Shown piece by piece: positions 20,941 through 33,927 of a stretch of DNA of 64,000 nt. The notes beneath the pieces are model-generated. The model ran no database searches, had not been told where the DNA came from, and was given only the letters and a program-made list of their open reading frames with translations. Numbering within the stretch: position 1 is the first letter of the stretch; each line of letters starts with the position of its first letter. Position numbers and translations under genes: made by a program. Source of the stretch: Rhododendron vialii (lineage: Eukaryota; Streptophyta; Magnoliopsida; Ericales; Ericaceae); NCBI RefSeq assembly GCF_030253575.1, contig NC_080564.1, positions 28,112,561-28,176,560 of the forward strand, written 5' to 3'.

Positions 20941-23900
20941 TTAATCATAACTGGCATCTAAGCGGGCAGTTCCACCTTGCCGATTGCTAAAATTACCCCC
21001 ACCACGCCTCGAGTTACCCTGGCTCTTCTCCCTGTACCTTGTGCCTGGATTATGAGAGCCATCTACGGACCCTTCAAAATTGTTGGTCTTGCTGTAATTT
21101 TGCTGTCCAATTGGCTGGTACTCATAATGTGAACTATGTCTCTGTCTCTCTCGGTTTGAAGACGTATTATTATGCTGCCTGTTATCCTGTCCACCTAAGC
21201 TCCAATCTCCACGAGATTCATGGACCCTACCAGAGCGATTGTTTTGGTTCCCATTTTTCCGGAACCCAGAGGAGAATCGCTGCTGCTCATTTTCAGTGTC
21301 TCCACTTGGCAGAGGAACCAAATCAGTCGTGCTAACAGCAGAGCTTTGGTTAGGGGGATTGGGTTGCCCTCTGAATGAAGCTACATTCTTCTCTCTCTTA
21401 GACTCTTGATGCGCTTCATTTGGTATTACCTCCTCATTCTTCTGTTCCGGAACAGATTGTTCATTTGAAGGTTGCACCGTATGTTCCGCTCTCTGGTTTT
21501 TATGGTCGGATGCCATTTGAACCCTATCATGGGAGTGTGAATCCTTTTTGATAGGGTTTCTGGCTTCAGCAGCAGTACCACTTTGTCCTCCACCGGGCCT
21601 GCTTGCCCTCTGATTAGGAAATGCATAGACCTGGGATTTGGGTTGCCACTGAGAAGTTGTCCGGTTTTCCTTTGCAGCACTACTTTTGTCTGTTTGACCT
21701 ACTACCTCAGGGGCTGGAGTCTGAGAAGAACTTTTATCATTGTCCCCACTAATTACATTTCTCTGACCTCTAAATGGTTGCCGCTTTCCTCTGCCTGTTA
21801 TTACTCCCTGCTCTTTCACAAGAGCAGATGGAACGGGTGCTGCTGTGTCAAAAGTTTCAGAAGTATTCCAGCCGTCAGAAGCGTTCCAATCATCAGACGA
21901 CTTTGTTCTCTCTTTCACAGAGTTTACTTCAGGCTTCAACGACTGCTGTTGTTGCTCAATGGATTCCTGGATATTCTGGCTAGGGTCCAAAATAGACGAG
22001 GATCCATCCGGTGAACCCCTCTGCCGCCATGATCCAGGCGCTTTGGATTGCTTATTCTGATTATCATTCCCAGACTCGACAGTACAAACTATATTCCCAA
22101 TTGTTAAGTTTACAGTTTGACAATTTTCAACAGTCTCCTCTAATAAAGTCTGCTGAGCCAGTTGTTCTTTGGCTACTGGTTTCGGCACATACCTCTCCAT
22201 CTCAGCCCTCTTGCTTTTCGTATTATTGTGAATGACGCTATCGGCCTTTGCTGTTCCAATAATAGGGTCAGGTATGGTTCTGTTACTGGCTTCATCTATA
22301 AACTCAGCTTTCTTATCTGACCGCACAGGTGCCCACATCACAGCGTCTTTCTCTGCATTTCTATTAGCTTGTTGGCTTTTTGGCATCCGGCGAGTGTGCT
22401 GAGATTTCCACTGGCTGTTAGCCCTACCGGAGGGTTCTTCATTCAGTAACGAAGTCCTTTGTTGCTCCGAAAAATGAACTGAACTGAGATCCAACTCCAA
22501 CTCAGAAGACCCTAGCTTTCCACTTTCAACGGAAGCTTTTTCAGCATTAGTTTCTTTTGGCACTAAAGCAGTTACAGAGGGCACATCATCCGACTTATGC
22601 TTGTTTTTGCTGCTTCTATTAATTTTCCTCCTCTGATGTGCTGAGGACTCCGTCAAGACATTCGAGTTCACGGGCAAGCTTGACTCACGGCTTGGGCCTA
22701 CTTCACCGGCTACAACTTCAGTTGATGCATCATTAACAGCCACATCAGTGCTATTCTTTTGTGCCACAGTTGAACTGATAGGAACCGACTTTTCTGTCAA
22801 GTTCCCTCCCAGTGAAATATTCTGCTTCTGTTTATGTCCCATGCGCTTATGCCTGGAAGTACTGCCTTCATTAACTTGGGTCGCAGCTTTAGGGTCGGCA
22901 GCACTAGCAGTATGTGGAACAACTGGTTTGAGTTGCGGATTCTCTGATGTCTCCATGGGTGGAGCATTGGACAGATGCGTAGATTCCACGACCTCAATGG
23001 CACTGCTCTTTGTAGTCTGAGCATTAGGGTTAGAAACCAATTCGGATGTTGGTGTTTCAAATTTGCTTGCAACCATCACTTGCTCAGTGGGTACCTGGCA
23101 TTCTTCTTTTTCTTGTTGGATAGAAACACTAGGTGGAGCTTTTTCCAACTTCTGAGTTGAACCATTACCATCAGTAGCCTGAGTGCGCCTATTCAGCTCT
23201 TCTAATTTTGCAAGAGCCTTTGCCTTCTGCTCTCTTATGCGCTCCTCCTCCTCTTTCTGTAGTTGTAAAGCCCGTTGCTTCGCTATCTCCCTCATCTTAG
23301 CACGCTAGAAAAATAACACAAATAAAGTGGCGTATCAAACAAAAATACATAAAACTAAGGCTAAAATTCTGTTAGCTAGGAAGAGGAAATGATTTGGAAA
23401 CATTGCAAAAAATAGCTCAAACATAATGAAAATGTTAAGAATGGAGATGTATGAAAATAACATTGTTGGAATGTCCAATAGGTGTCGAAAATACTAAAGT
23501 CAGTATGCTTCGTACAATTCCAACATGTTTCGGCGAGTCTCGGTATATGTCGGTAGAAAGATTGGAATTTGGGGTTCCACTAATGTTTCCTTTCGTTCTC
23601 CTAGAAACAGAATCGTTTCGGCTGTTTCAATGGCAGCAAAACGAAATTTTATTCTTGTGTAAAACTAGCTTAACAGAATATTTTATTTATTTATGCATTT
23701 ATGCATAAAAATTTGCAAAATGTTACCTGTTCTTGGCAATCACTTGGATCAAACATTGGTGTCAGAGACTCTCCCTCGTCCTTCTCTTGAAGGTTGATCA
23801 CATACTTCTCAGCAGCAATAACAGATGAAAGGTGGTCTTGTGCGTGAACGTTAGAACTTGGTTCTGAATTTAAAGCTGAAACTGCACCGGTAAACTCAGC

Positions 23901-26900
23901 GCCAAGAGGTTTCTTTCGCCACCCATCGGCATCCGGAGTGTTGAATCTTTTACCGCGATGGTCAAGCCTACCCTGCACCCCATGACTAGCTCTCCTGCAA
24001 ATTTGCAAATGAATCATTCGGCAGGGCAGGGAAGGAAAATAAACTCACGGTCCCTTTCTGTTAGTCCATTTTGGGCATTGAACCTTTTAATGAGGAAAAT
24101 GATTGCACCTTAAAAAATTGAGGTTCCAGAAGCTCCCTTAAGTTTGAAATTTAATGCAAAAGAGATTCTCTGTTCTTTGATCTTTTAGTTGTTACATCAA
24201 TTCAAAAGAGAAAAGTAATAGCAAAATGTCACCAAATTTTACTCATTGACTTTTCAAAATGCTGTTATTTTTCTGGACAACCAAAAGGGAGAAAAGGGTC
24301 TAACAAAAGGTGCAGAGGGAGTATGATTGAAGCAGACGCAAGCTAATCACATACCTTGAATCGGTTGTTCCACTGGAAGATGTTGAATGAAGGGCATTAC
24401 CAGCAGTTGGAATATCCAGTTCACGGGAAGCAGGAACAAGATTTCCACTCGTGTGAATTCTCCCAAAATCAGTACCACCTTCATGCCTTGGATGATTGAC
24501 CTTGGCAGTGACTACTTGCAACCTACTCATTTGCTCTTCCACTCTTGGAACTGATGCAGCATCGGGCCGTCCATCAGAAGCTCGGACTTTAGCATTTAGA
24601 CCATCAATTTTTTGTAGCAAAGTTGAATCTTTGGGAGTAGCTGGAAATGCTTGACGTCCTTGTGAAAATGTGGATGCTTCATTTTCCGATTTGTGCACAG
24701 AATTTTGACCCGTCTTTGCCTTGCCCCTACTTTCAGGTAAATCTGAAGAATATCTTCCACGATTGTCAAAATTCCGGGAGGAAATATCATTTCCACCAAG
24801 AATCCTTCTTCCTGAATAAATCTCATCATCTTTCCTGTCTTCTGATCCCCACTCATTTTTCTTCAATGAATTTCTTGGTGGGTCCCCCTTCCCACCATAT
24901 GGGGCATTATCTGGTACAGTGTGCTCCCATTTGTCTTCCGCCCGTGTTTCATCCCATTCATTGTGTTGCTTCAGAAGAACTTTGTATGGCCCACGAGCTT
25001 CCTCTGGAGGACCGGATTCCAATTGTTCCGAGCCCGGTGCTCTTCCTGTGGGTCCATGCGGACCAGCTCTGGCATGATTGTTGCCTGGATCAGGAGGAGC
25101 ATTTTCGCCAGGGTACCTGCTGTAAATAGGGGGGCCAGCTGGCATTCCCATAAATGGGAAATCTCGTTCACTAGAATTGCAGTAGGCCATAGGAGGCCCA
25201 TAATAACCCTCATATGGCACGGGACCGGGATAAAAACCAGGCCTAAGGGGCATACCTGCACGGGCAGAGCAAGGATTGTCAGTCAGTGGGGTCAAAATCC
25301 TAGTAACAGAGGAAATAATTTTATGATATCTACATAACCTGGATGTCAAATATTCGTTAGAATGGTATGTGTTCAATTTACAAAAGACCCTGTTTTTACA
25401 TTTTAACCCCGATGAATTCAGATTTCAGGGTTCTACCGAAGTTGTATTTTTAGCATACACAAGCAGTCTATCATTCATCCATTGCCCTCCTGTTCGATTG
25501 CAATGCCAGTTTTACCACATCTTCAGAGCATAAAAGTTTTTATTCGAGGAGATGGGGGCAATTTTATTATTACGTTGGTGTAGTGCCGGGGCAATACAAC
25601 AAATTTCGTGGAGTTAAACTTGTAAAATAAGCTTCAAACCTCGCATACCTGGACGAACATAACCATCCGGAATGTGGGGTCTGTACATGTCTCCATTTTT
25701 AGGATGGTGTCCTCTTGGTCCAGGCCCCGGAGGAACTGGTTGCGAGTTTGCTAAAGCAGGAGGTGGAATTTGAGGGCGATAGTAAGGAAATGGTTCCATG
25801 GGGAATCCACCGGGACCGACTCCGACTGGAGTTGCATAAGGTGGACCTCCTGGAGGTCCTCTGTACCAAACCCCAGGAGGAGGATTTAAAGGGGGACCGC
25901 GCCACGCATCAAAGTGCTGAGGAGGAACATTAGCATTAAGATATGGTGGGGGTTCCCCCTGCCACTTCTCCACTGGAGGCTGAAACATCCCTTCTTCAAC
26001 ATGTTGCGGACCATCTCTCCTCCAAGTATTTACAGTCACATTGGCATTTATAGAATTGTCACCTGAAATCACATAACCATCAATAGTTATATGGAAAGCT
26101 ATTTTCTATAGCAGATAGAAATGGCTATGAAACTATGTTTTGGGAATATAAGTGGTATATATGCATGTGCACAAACCAACTGAAGAAGTTGCACTATTCT
26201 CTTTTCCCGAGGCCACTCTGGAAGATGAGCCAGGACGACTATGAGGAGCATGATCTGTCAAGAGTGATTGATCAAGCAATCAATAACATGCACATATGAA
26301 CAAAATGGTCAAACCAAGACCATAATAATACACAATATCATTCAAGGAGACACTAAACAGAAGAACATGCCGAACTGTTTCTCACATGTAACTTGAAAAT
26401 GTAACATAATGCTTATTATTTACATACCAAGGAATTATGCATCAGCGATCAGCATCTTTGTCATATAGAGGTAAGGAAGAAGCAAAAGATTAAAGGAATC
26501 CCCGTGGAAAAGCCAACAAGACATCAAACACCAAAGATGTTGCACAAGAACTGACAGAAGTTAAAACTTAAGCAGAAGCCTTTATGGTCTTTGAAAAATT
26601 CTATTATATACAGTAGAAAAACTAGTAAACCATACAGTAGAAAAACTTAAACAGGTTAATTGATAAAAAGTCAAAAAACTAGTAAATCATGCATGAATTA
26701 TATACAACACGGGCGGAACCCTACTAGATCCTTTATATTACAAAATAACATGAAGTCTACGTAAAAGATCATATAATAAACAATAATAAACGAATCAACG
26801 ATGCACGATTGTGGACAAATTACCCCTGAAACACTGCAAAATTGCATGACAAGTAACAAGTAGGTATCAATTCGTTACCTAAGAGATGCTTATTAGTTCC

Positions 26901-29718
26901 TATTTGGAAGATAATATCATACATACTTACCCAACCACATTCTTTAATGTACTGTTCTTATGTCTAATCCCAGCAAAGTACATCTGAGTTTCAAATTTTC
27001 TGTGGCTGTCTTCAAGAACCAAATGTATGGTTGAACCCACTTAATCAAACATGAATCCATTATGCTAGTCCCGATGGGCTATCAAGGGATATCTTTCATT
27101 TAATCTTTGTTTCGTATTTGAATAAATAATTAATTTCAAAACCTAGACAAACACATATCTATTGCTTCATCTAACTAACAGGTAAATGCAGAAAGATTAC
27201 AGAACAGATTATACTACCGCCGCAGTTTTAATACACACAAACCCTAGACCAATGATTCGGAAAGATAAAATGCTCTCCACTTTTAGGGACGAAATTTAAA
27301 AAAAGGCATTGACTAAGAGCATTGAGATATACCTGGTATCAACAATAGCAGAAACAGAGTAAGCATTGGATGATATGTCGATACGATGTTGCAATATGCA
27401 CTTTGTTTTATCATGCAATATGCACATTTCAACCAAAAGAAGAATAGACAAAGACCAAGCCTGATGTTTTTTCTTAAACACAACTAGTGTGCAAACCATT
27501 GGCAGCATAACAAGTATAATTTTTATATTACCTTCCTACACAAATACCCTACTAAACATAAATGGGAAGCCATACTAATCAAACTAGATTTAAGATCCAC
27601 AATGTAATATCAAAAATATGAGAACCACAAGAATTCTAATTTGCATTTTTCCCTCGTAATTTTCTGAAACAACCCTACACCTCTTTGGAGTCTAAATCCT
27701 TCCACTCTGCGCCTTTATCAATTAGATGCAGTCTTTCATAAAGCCACATATGGACTTGAAACTAATCAAAGCTTCAACTTATCAAAACCTGAGCTTGAGT
27801 AAAATGAAGCAAAATATTACTACCCTGGTCACTGGGCAGAGACCCAAAGTAGTAGGGAAAAAGCTGTAATGCAAACAGTGACAATCAAAACTAATGCAGG
27901 ACCATAAGAGAAAGGTCAAACTGTAGTCAACCAACCAAGAAGTTCTTATAAACAAACACAGTTACCTTGTGAGTCTGCACTTTTTCCAGAATTTTCTTTT
28001 TCTGAACCAAGCGTCGGAAAATCTCCAGAACTCAGAGAGAACCCATCATTCCTGGATGATGCCACTCCCTGAACGAATAATCAGATCGGGCCATCAAGAT
28101 ATAAAGCAACCACAACTGAAGAAACTACCATAAACAAAGAAAAAGATAGAAAACCAGCCAACAACTCTAACAACTAGGACAAATACTAAACAAAATAACG
28201 GTGCGACAAACTTTTAACAACTGAACCAAAGGCCGGAAAAAGAAATTTTCAGGACACATGCTCAATATCGCTGCTTGATGGTAGCATCCTACCAATTTTT
28301 CTGAAACACCAGTTGGACCCCACGCAACAGAACTATCAGATGAGGTTTCAGCAAACCGTGACAAGTGCGAACTACCAGGCCTTGTCTCCGCACTCCGAGG
28401 ACGTAATGACGTCAGAGCTGTTTGATTTGATGCCAAAGCTCCAGAAGCTGATGATGGCCTAGAACTTGGACCCCATGCATTGGAATTAAGTTCATGGGTT
28501 CTATCACTACAAGAACTTGACGGCCTGGTACCACTTCCAGAAGAAGGGCGACCGCTGAGATGACTTGGAGAACTGGTACCACCATCAGCCTTTGGGGACA
28601 AGGTGGAGGAACCCCATGGATTTGAGGTAGAGGATGATGGTCGACTTCCCCAGCTAAGGGTACCCCTATCGAGTGAAAAAAAATGTTTAGGATAGATTGA
28701 CGGAACATCTTGATGTAAATTAAGATATTACTGATAAACTGTACGAGAGATGGAGAACAATTTGAGTAATGATACAAGGCCGGCCATAAAAAGACAGTAT
28801 AAGAGTAAATGTCTCGAAATTTGCACACAACACACACACACACAGAGGGGCTATGTATAACTCACTTGGGAACAATTTCCACAGTTGGGTCCATTCCATG
28901 ATTTTCTAACCTTGAAACAACAGTAGAAAGAATTTTAGAGAGCAAAACTTGTAATTGAGCAAAGGGAGTTGAAAAGGACAAAAAAAGCTAGATACCTTTG
29001 GCTGGGTAAGTTCAAAGGTTTTGGAACAGCAACTTTTCCCAGAACAGTCATGCCACCTCTTCTCGCCGAAGCCCACCTGATGATCGAAAATAAAAGACAA
29101 CATAAGGCTGATGACTGTAATATGCATATTTTATCAAATTTTTTTGTAGTACGTAAAAGAGTACAAAACCTAAATATAATGATCTTGGAAGCCCATGTTT
29201 TACAGTATTCTCACAGGTTCATATATGAAAGCTTAGGCAATCAACACAATCTCCCTCTATAAATGACCAGTAAAAGTTAAATATATGCAACTGGTGCATT
29301 GAAGTCTGCCACATTTCAACAACTACGCGAGAAAAAGAATTATATGCTGATATTCCCATCAACATTTGGGGGAACACTGAAAAATCATTGTACTGCTAAA
29401 CATTGCATTTTGAGCAACAATCTTCCCGATAAAGTGATCCACAAGTTTGAGAAACTTTGCAACATAAACTGAAAAAGAAAAAATCTCAATATTGTATTGG
29501 TATAGAAGTCCCATGTATTGGTGTAGAAGTCCCTTCCGCCACTGGAAACACCACTTCCCATCTGACTTGCACAAGTGCATGCATAACAACGACAGCAGTT
29601 ACAATAGGGCCAAACAACAGTCAAGCCCTTGAATAACAAACTATAGCACTAAAGGTAACCAAAAAAAAAAAAAGGAAAATCTTTACCTTCGCTCTCCAGC
29701 CATCATACTTGAAGTCAT
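20941..29718 (-). CDS. MOS1: MOS1 (MODIFIER OF SNC1 1) homologue, BAT2/PRRC2-like
   Basis: Ten coding exons on the minus strand, in transcript order: 29718-29687, 29076-28996, 28910-28866, 28665-28293, 28068-27966, 26254-26177, 26062-25649, 25255-24355, 23994-23727 and 23304-20941. All introns are GT-AG, total 4659 bp, 1552 residues plus TAA. The N-terminus is the conserved BAT2-type region: MTSSMMAGERRWASARRGGM, then VLGKVAVPKPLNLPSQRLEN, VEIVPKGTLSWGS and NDGFSLSSGDFPTLGSEKEN. A Pro/Gly-rich part follows (PPPGVWYRGPPGGPPYATPV, RPGFYPGPVPYEGYYGPPMA). At about 769-805 there is a charged coiled coil (REIAKQRALQLQKEEEERIR). A long disordered Ser/Asn/Gln-rich tail follows. Arabidopsis MOS1 is a nuclear protein that modulates expression of the NLR gene SNC1 and also affects flowering and cell-cycle genes. 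This model is somewhat longer than the Arabidopsis protein. Confidence 0.95.
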
Positions 29719-29859
29719 TCTTAAAACGTATTCCCAGGGTCATCCAAACAATTTTCAGAGAGCCTGTAGGGAAAAGACATCACTAAAACTACTCCAATAT
29801 TTAACAAAACAACAGCCAAGACAATAAACACACACACACACATTTATATATACATATAT

Positions 29860-30177
29860 CAATCCGTTTCAAATGAGGTGGTCCACATTTTAGTTAAAAT
29901 GCGGACCTCCCCATTTCCGATTGAATTTCGATGATCCGAGCCACTCAATGTCATCAGAACGTGATTTTGAGGTATCCGCGAGAAATCGGTCAAAAAATTG
30001 ACCGGGAAGAGCTTCATCCGAACAGTTTTTACAAGCCCTTCCCGGTCATTTTTTTTGCCGATTTCTCACGAGTTCCCTTAAGATCACGTTCTGAACACAT
30101 TGAGCAGCTCGGATCATCGAAATTTGATTGGGAAAGGGGAGTCCGCATTTTAAGAGGTCCTCATTTGAAACTTTCCC
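29860..30177. mobile_element. MULE-like MITE in the MOS1 leader intron
   Basis: Inverted arms start gtttcaaatgagg and end cctcatttgaaac. They continue inward through atttcgatgatccgagc (near 29925) and gctcggatcatcgaaat (near 30107), and accgggaag / cttcccggt near the centre. Flanks are tacatatat (29851-29859) and tacatatat (30178-30186), a 9-bp match, although in AT-repeat context. Length 318 bp, no coding content. Confidence 0.75.
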
Positions 30178-32371
30178 TACATATATAAAACTATAAAATC
30201 AAGCACCACCTCTAAAAACATACGCCAGAATAAATTTGGTTTAGCACAAACAAATTACACCACAATGATTTTTGTTTTTGCCTTTATAAGTGAGTTTATT
30301 CTCTCTCTCTCTCTCTCTCTCTCTAGGGTAATTTTACACACATTGTCCAAATGTACAGTATGTCTCTTGTATTCCGTTGATTGTGAACAACCTTGACCTC
30401 TCAAATGTGTTTCAGGATTTTAAGAATTTTTGTCTCATGAAAGCCTCAAGATGACAGCATATCACATTCAAATCTCATAAAAAAACTACAGTAAGGTAGT
30501 GTCTCTCTACAAGTAGGTGGAACTAGGTTGTTATTGTTATCTTTAACTCGTTTATCAATCCGACTTTGACAGATCTTGCCCCAAAATCTACAAAGTCCCT
30601 TGCAGGCGTTCAAGGGATGCCTACGTTTCAATCTTCAAAGCCAAGTTATAGGCATTCAAGCCAACATCCAGCAAGGGTATCCTAATGTTGCAAAATCTCT
30701 CTACTCTTCTTCATAACAGAAAACAAGGATATCGTTAATGTTTCAAGAAGGGAGGGCAAACCAAGTCTTAAATGGAACCATTCTCTCAAGTCTCAACCAT
30801 AATGGCAAATGCTAGGAGAAATGGTTAACTTGGTCTACAAGTGAATAACAACCAAGTCATAGGTAAAAGTGCATTTGTTTCTATAGGCAAGAAAAAAGCA
30901 TTGCTTTGTCGCCAGACATTTTAAGCTTTAAGAAAGGAACTTCCCTTGATGCCTTCTTTTGAATATAGTTATTTATTTATAATAATAATAAAAAAGAAGA
31001 AGTTAAACTTTAGTACTAAGGCGCCCTTTGGGCTAAATTTTGGAGTATTTTGTCTTTGTATTTTTGGTTGTTTTCTCATAATTTTCGTTAAATTCAGGTC
31101 AATTTTTTTGAATTAATCGTTCGTCCCGATGGGAGGAGTCGGAAAAGTATAAAAATATAGACCCAAATTGAAAAAAAAAAACCCCTAAACACAAAAAAAT
31201 AGTTCGCAAAAGACAATCTTTCATTGTCTTTAGCGTCATTTTATATGAATTTTTTTCCAACTTCTATACTTTACTACTTTTCTATTTCTCCTCGTCGAGA
31301 CCAACAACGTGAAGTAAAAATTATGATGAAAAGCTAAAAAAGTTGACTAAAAGTCAAATAAAACTGACCAGCGACTGTCTTTACCAAAAATTAATTTCCA
31401 TACTCTACAGCCATACCTTAAAACAACTGCTTTTGGCCCTGGAATCATCCCTTAGCCAACCCAATAACCCCTACATCAATTTATATGGAAACCAAAACCA
31501 ACACCATAGGGAACATAATGTTCTCTGATTAAAGTTCACGGCCCACAAACCTCTCAAAATGTAGACCAAACTCTCCCCTATTGTGGACCCTATCAGTCCA
31601 AACCTTTCTTCCTACCCGTTGCCTTAGATCCGACACCAAAACCTATTCTTTAGTGGCTTCCCGGCTAATTTTGAGAAAACCCAACACAACCTGTAAGTGT
31701 CAAAAGTCAACTTATTTAAGTTCTGCATTACCCACAAACTCACAAACTTCTTTCCACAACTTAAGCCTACAATTTCATATGATAGGACTCAACCACATCC
31801 TCATTCCCAGGCTAGTTTCCTGAAAATCCATCAGCCTGAAGATTTGAACAACCCAACTTATTTAAGTTAATCCGTCCCCACAAACCCTACAACCTTCTCT
31901 CTATAATCTAACCCGACAACTACATTAGATATGAGCAAAAGGGGTTAGGAGTATTGAATTTGGAGAAAAATAATTTAGGGAAAACATAGGTCACCGTTGG
32001 AGAAAGGATATGCATCATTGACTAATCAAAAAGTTTATTTCTTTTTTATTCTAGGGAATTTAAGTTTGCGGATGACCCATGTACAAATATTATGCAGTCG
32101 CTGCAGGGAAAGCACAATAATTCCATACCACCCACTGCACCAGGTGCTTGTGAAGGCAATTAATTCCAAAAAAGTCAAACAGATATGTTGTTAAATGAAG
32201 TGACTCAATCTACATATGCTTCCATAACCAATCCTAATCACAGACTAGCATAAAGTACAAACAATAAAATTATCAATTCCATTAACCGACTTCGAAGCTG
32301 AACAAATAATCGTTTTTCAAAATAATTTCTTCAGGCATAGTGATTCAAACAAATAAGCTACTAAAACACCA

Positions 32372-32374
32372 CCC

Positions 32375-32405
<31 letters not shown>

Positions 32406-32410
32406 AAAAA
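32372..32410. repeat. C24 followed by A15 homopolymer block
   Basis: Twenty-four consecutive C and then about fifteen A on the plus strand, so T15G24 in the MOS1 transcript sense. Exact run lengths are assembly-sensitive. A G24 run could form G-quadruplexes in RNA or DNA. Confidence 0.8.
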
Positions 32411-32649
32411 CTCTTGAAAGCAATTAAATCACACAAACATTATTCATTTTCCAAAAAAAACCCAAATTTTGATTTGGTTCCGCTGCGTTAACCTAAAAGA
32501 GTGATTTGGCGATTTTGCTTCGAAGCGGTGCCCTCCTTCGGTTGGAAACCCTAGAGTCTGATTTTCCACTATTCAGGTACGAATAAATTGCGCAATCGGG
32601 TGTATACAAACAAATATATTTTCGAGAGAGAGAGAGAGTGAGTGCTTAC

Positions 32650-32795
32650 CAGGAGAGAGATTGAGAGACGGATCTATGAGAAAAGGGAGGTGCCGATCTA
32701 GGGGTGTTGGGCGACAGGATCAGAAACAATAGCAAGGGAGAGGAGATGGTGGATACGAGGCGATGATGATGACGGTAATTTGAAGCCGTGAAGGG

Positions 32796-32844
<49 letters not shown>

Positions 32845-32870
32845 TGGGGGAGGGCAAATGGAGCCAAATG
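32650..32870 (-). other. first (noncoding) exon and promoter-proximal region of MOS1
   Basis: The exon ends at a strong donor (32650|32649). Upstream on the minus strand the leader is CT-rich (GA tract about 32798-32845 on the plus strand), typical of plant 5' leaders. The transcription start cannot be fixed and no clean TATA box is seen. Confidence 0.55.
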
Positions 32871-33197
32871 TGATTCGGACTCAATCCCAGGGCCCAACTT
32901 CTCTTATTACCCGTGGCCGTGGGCTCACACTTCACAGAGCTCAAACACAACAAACACCTCAAATTCCATACTTGTCGAGCCCTCTTTACTACCGTAGTGG
33001 CACATCTTCTCGTCGGACGTGTCTTACACCTTAAGTTGGGTGTATTGTTGGATCCATAAATTTGTGCGTAATTTGCAAATTCACATCCCAAAAATGTTTT
33101 GGTTGCACCACTGTAATTTATGTTTTTTTAATTCATAAAGTCACAACCCTATAATTGTGGGTCATACTTTTGTCCTTGTGTGTTTGCATTCAAGTTA

Positions 33198-33437
33198 GGC
33201 TTCGTTTCAGAACTGAAAAATAAGTATTTATTTTTTAAGAAGACAATTTTAAGCTCAAAAATAATATGTTTACGCAAATAATTTTCCTACCAATATGGAT
33301 CTTATTTGATAGATCTTATCAAGATCTTTTATACGGTGCAAAAAAAATAAAAAATTTATTTTTCATTTACGTTATTTTTGAGTTTGAAAATGTGAAATAA
33401 GCTGCTTATTTTTTAAGAAAGTTTCTGGAACGGAGCC
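33198..33437. mobile_element. Tourist-like (PIF/Harbinger) MITE
   Basis: Termini GGCTTCGTTTCAGAA and, in complement, GGCTCCGTTCCAGAA are flanked by TTA on both sides (33195-33197 and 33438-33440). TTA duplication and GGC-type ends fit PIF/Harbinger. Length 240 bp. A related truncated sequence lies near 11177. Confidence 0.75.
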
Positions 33438-33927
33438 TTAAAAGTTTCGCTGAAATTTTTAGATTTTATTTTATTTTATTTTTATTTAAATTTTTTTTAT
33501 ATTTGTGAATTTTGTACTTAATTTTCATGGATTGTTAATTCATCTCTTTAAGATGAATTCATAAAAGTAGTAAAAAACTGACTTTTATCTAAATACTAGT
33601 GGATGTCCGTGCCTGAAGGCACGGCATGACGTATTCTAAACACAGTCTAAATGAAATATTAAATTGTACTTTTATGATTTTTGTGTGTGGATATAACGGT
33701 TATTTTTAACTCTATCTCACATAGATTGAGTTTCATGTATGTGCATGTATATCCCACCTCATATGAGAGACGGTTACAAATAACAATTAAGTGAAAAATT
33801 TTCCCTCCTCCCAACAAAATCTACTTGTCGAAATTTCAAATTCGTAGAATAGTCTAACACAACATGTGTTATAAAACTGATGTAATTCCATTAGTTGCAT
33901 CCAAGTATAGAAAAATAAGAACCTTAG

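Larger units (their letters stand above)
29719..32649 (-). other. 5' UTR piece and long leader intron of MOS1
   Basis: Bases 29719-29764 are leader sequence after an acceptor (CCCTACAG read on the minus strand). The intron runs to the donor CTG|GTAAGC at 32649/32650. It holds a MULE-like MITE (29860-30177), a CT tract (about 30300-30325) and a C24A15 homopolymer block (32372-32410). No coding exon was found in it. Long leader introns in plants often enhance expression, which is inference here. Confidence 0.7.

Noticed and set aside
21039..25933. Plus-strand open frames across MOS1
   Set aside because: They are antisense to a low-complexity Ser/Asn/Pro-rich coding exon and have no recognisable domains.
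32646..33091. Ser-Leu-rich minus-strand open frames upstream of MOS1
   Set aside because: They are translations of the CT-rich leader and promoter. The splice donor at 32649 and downstream MOS1 exons explain this region better.
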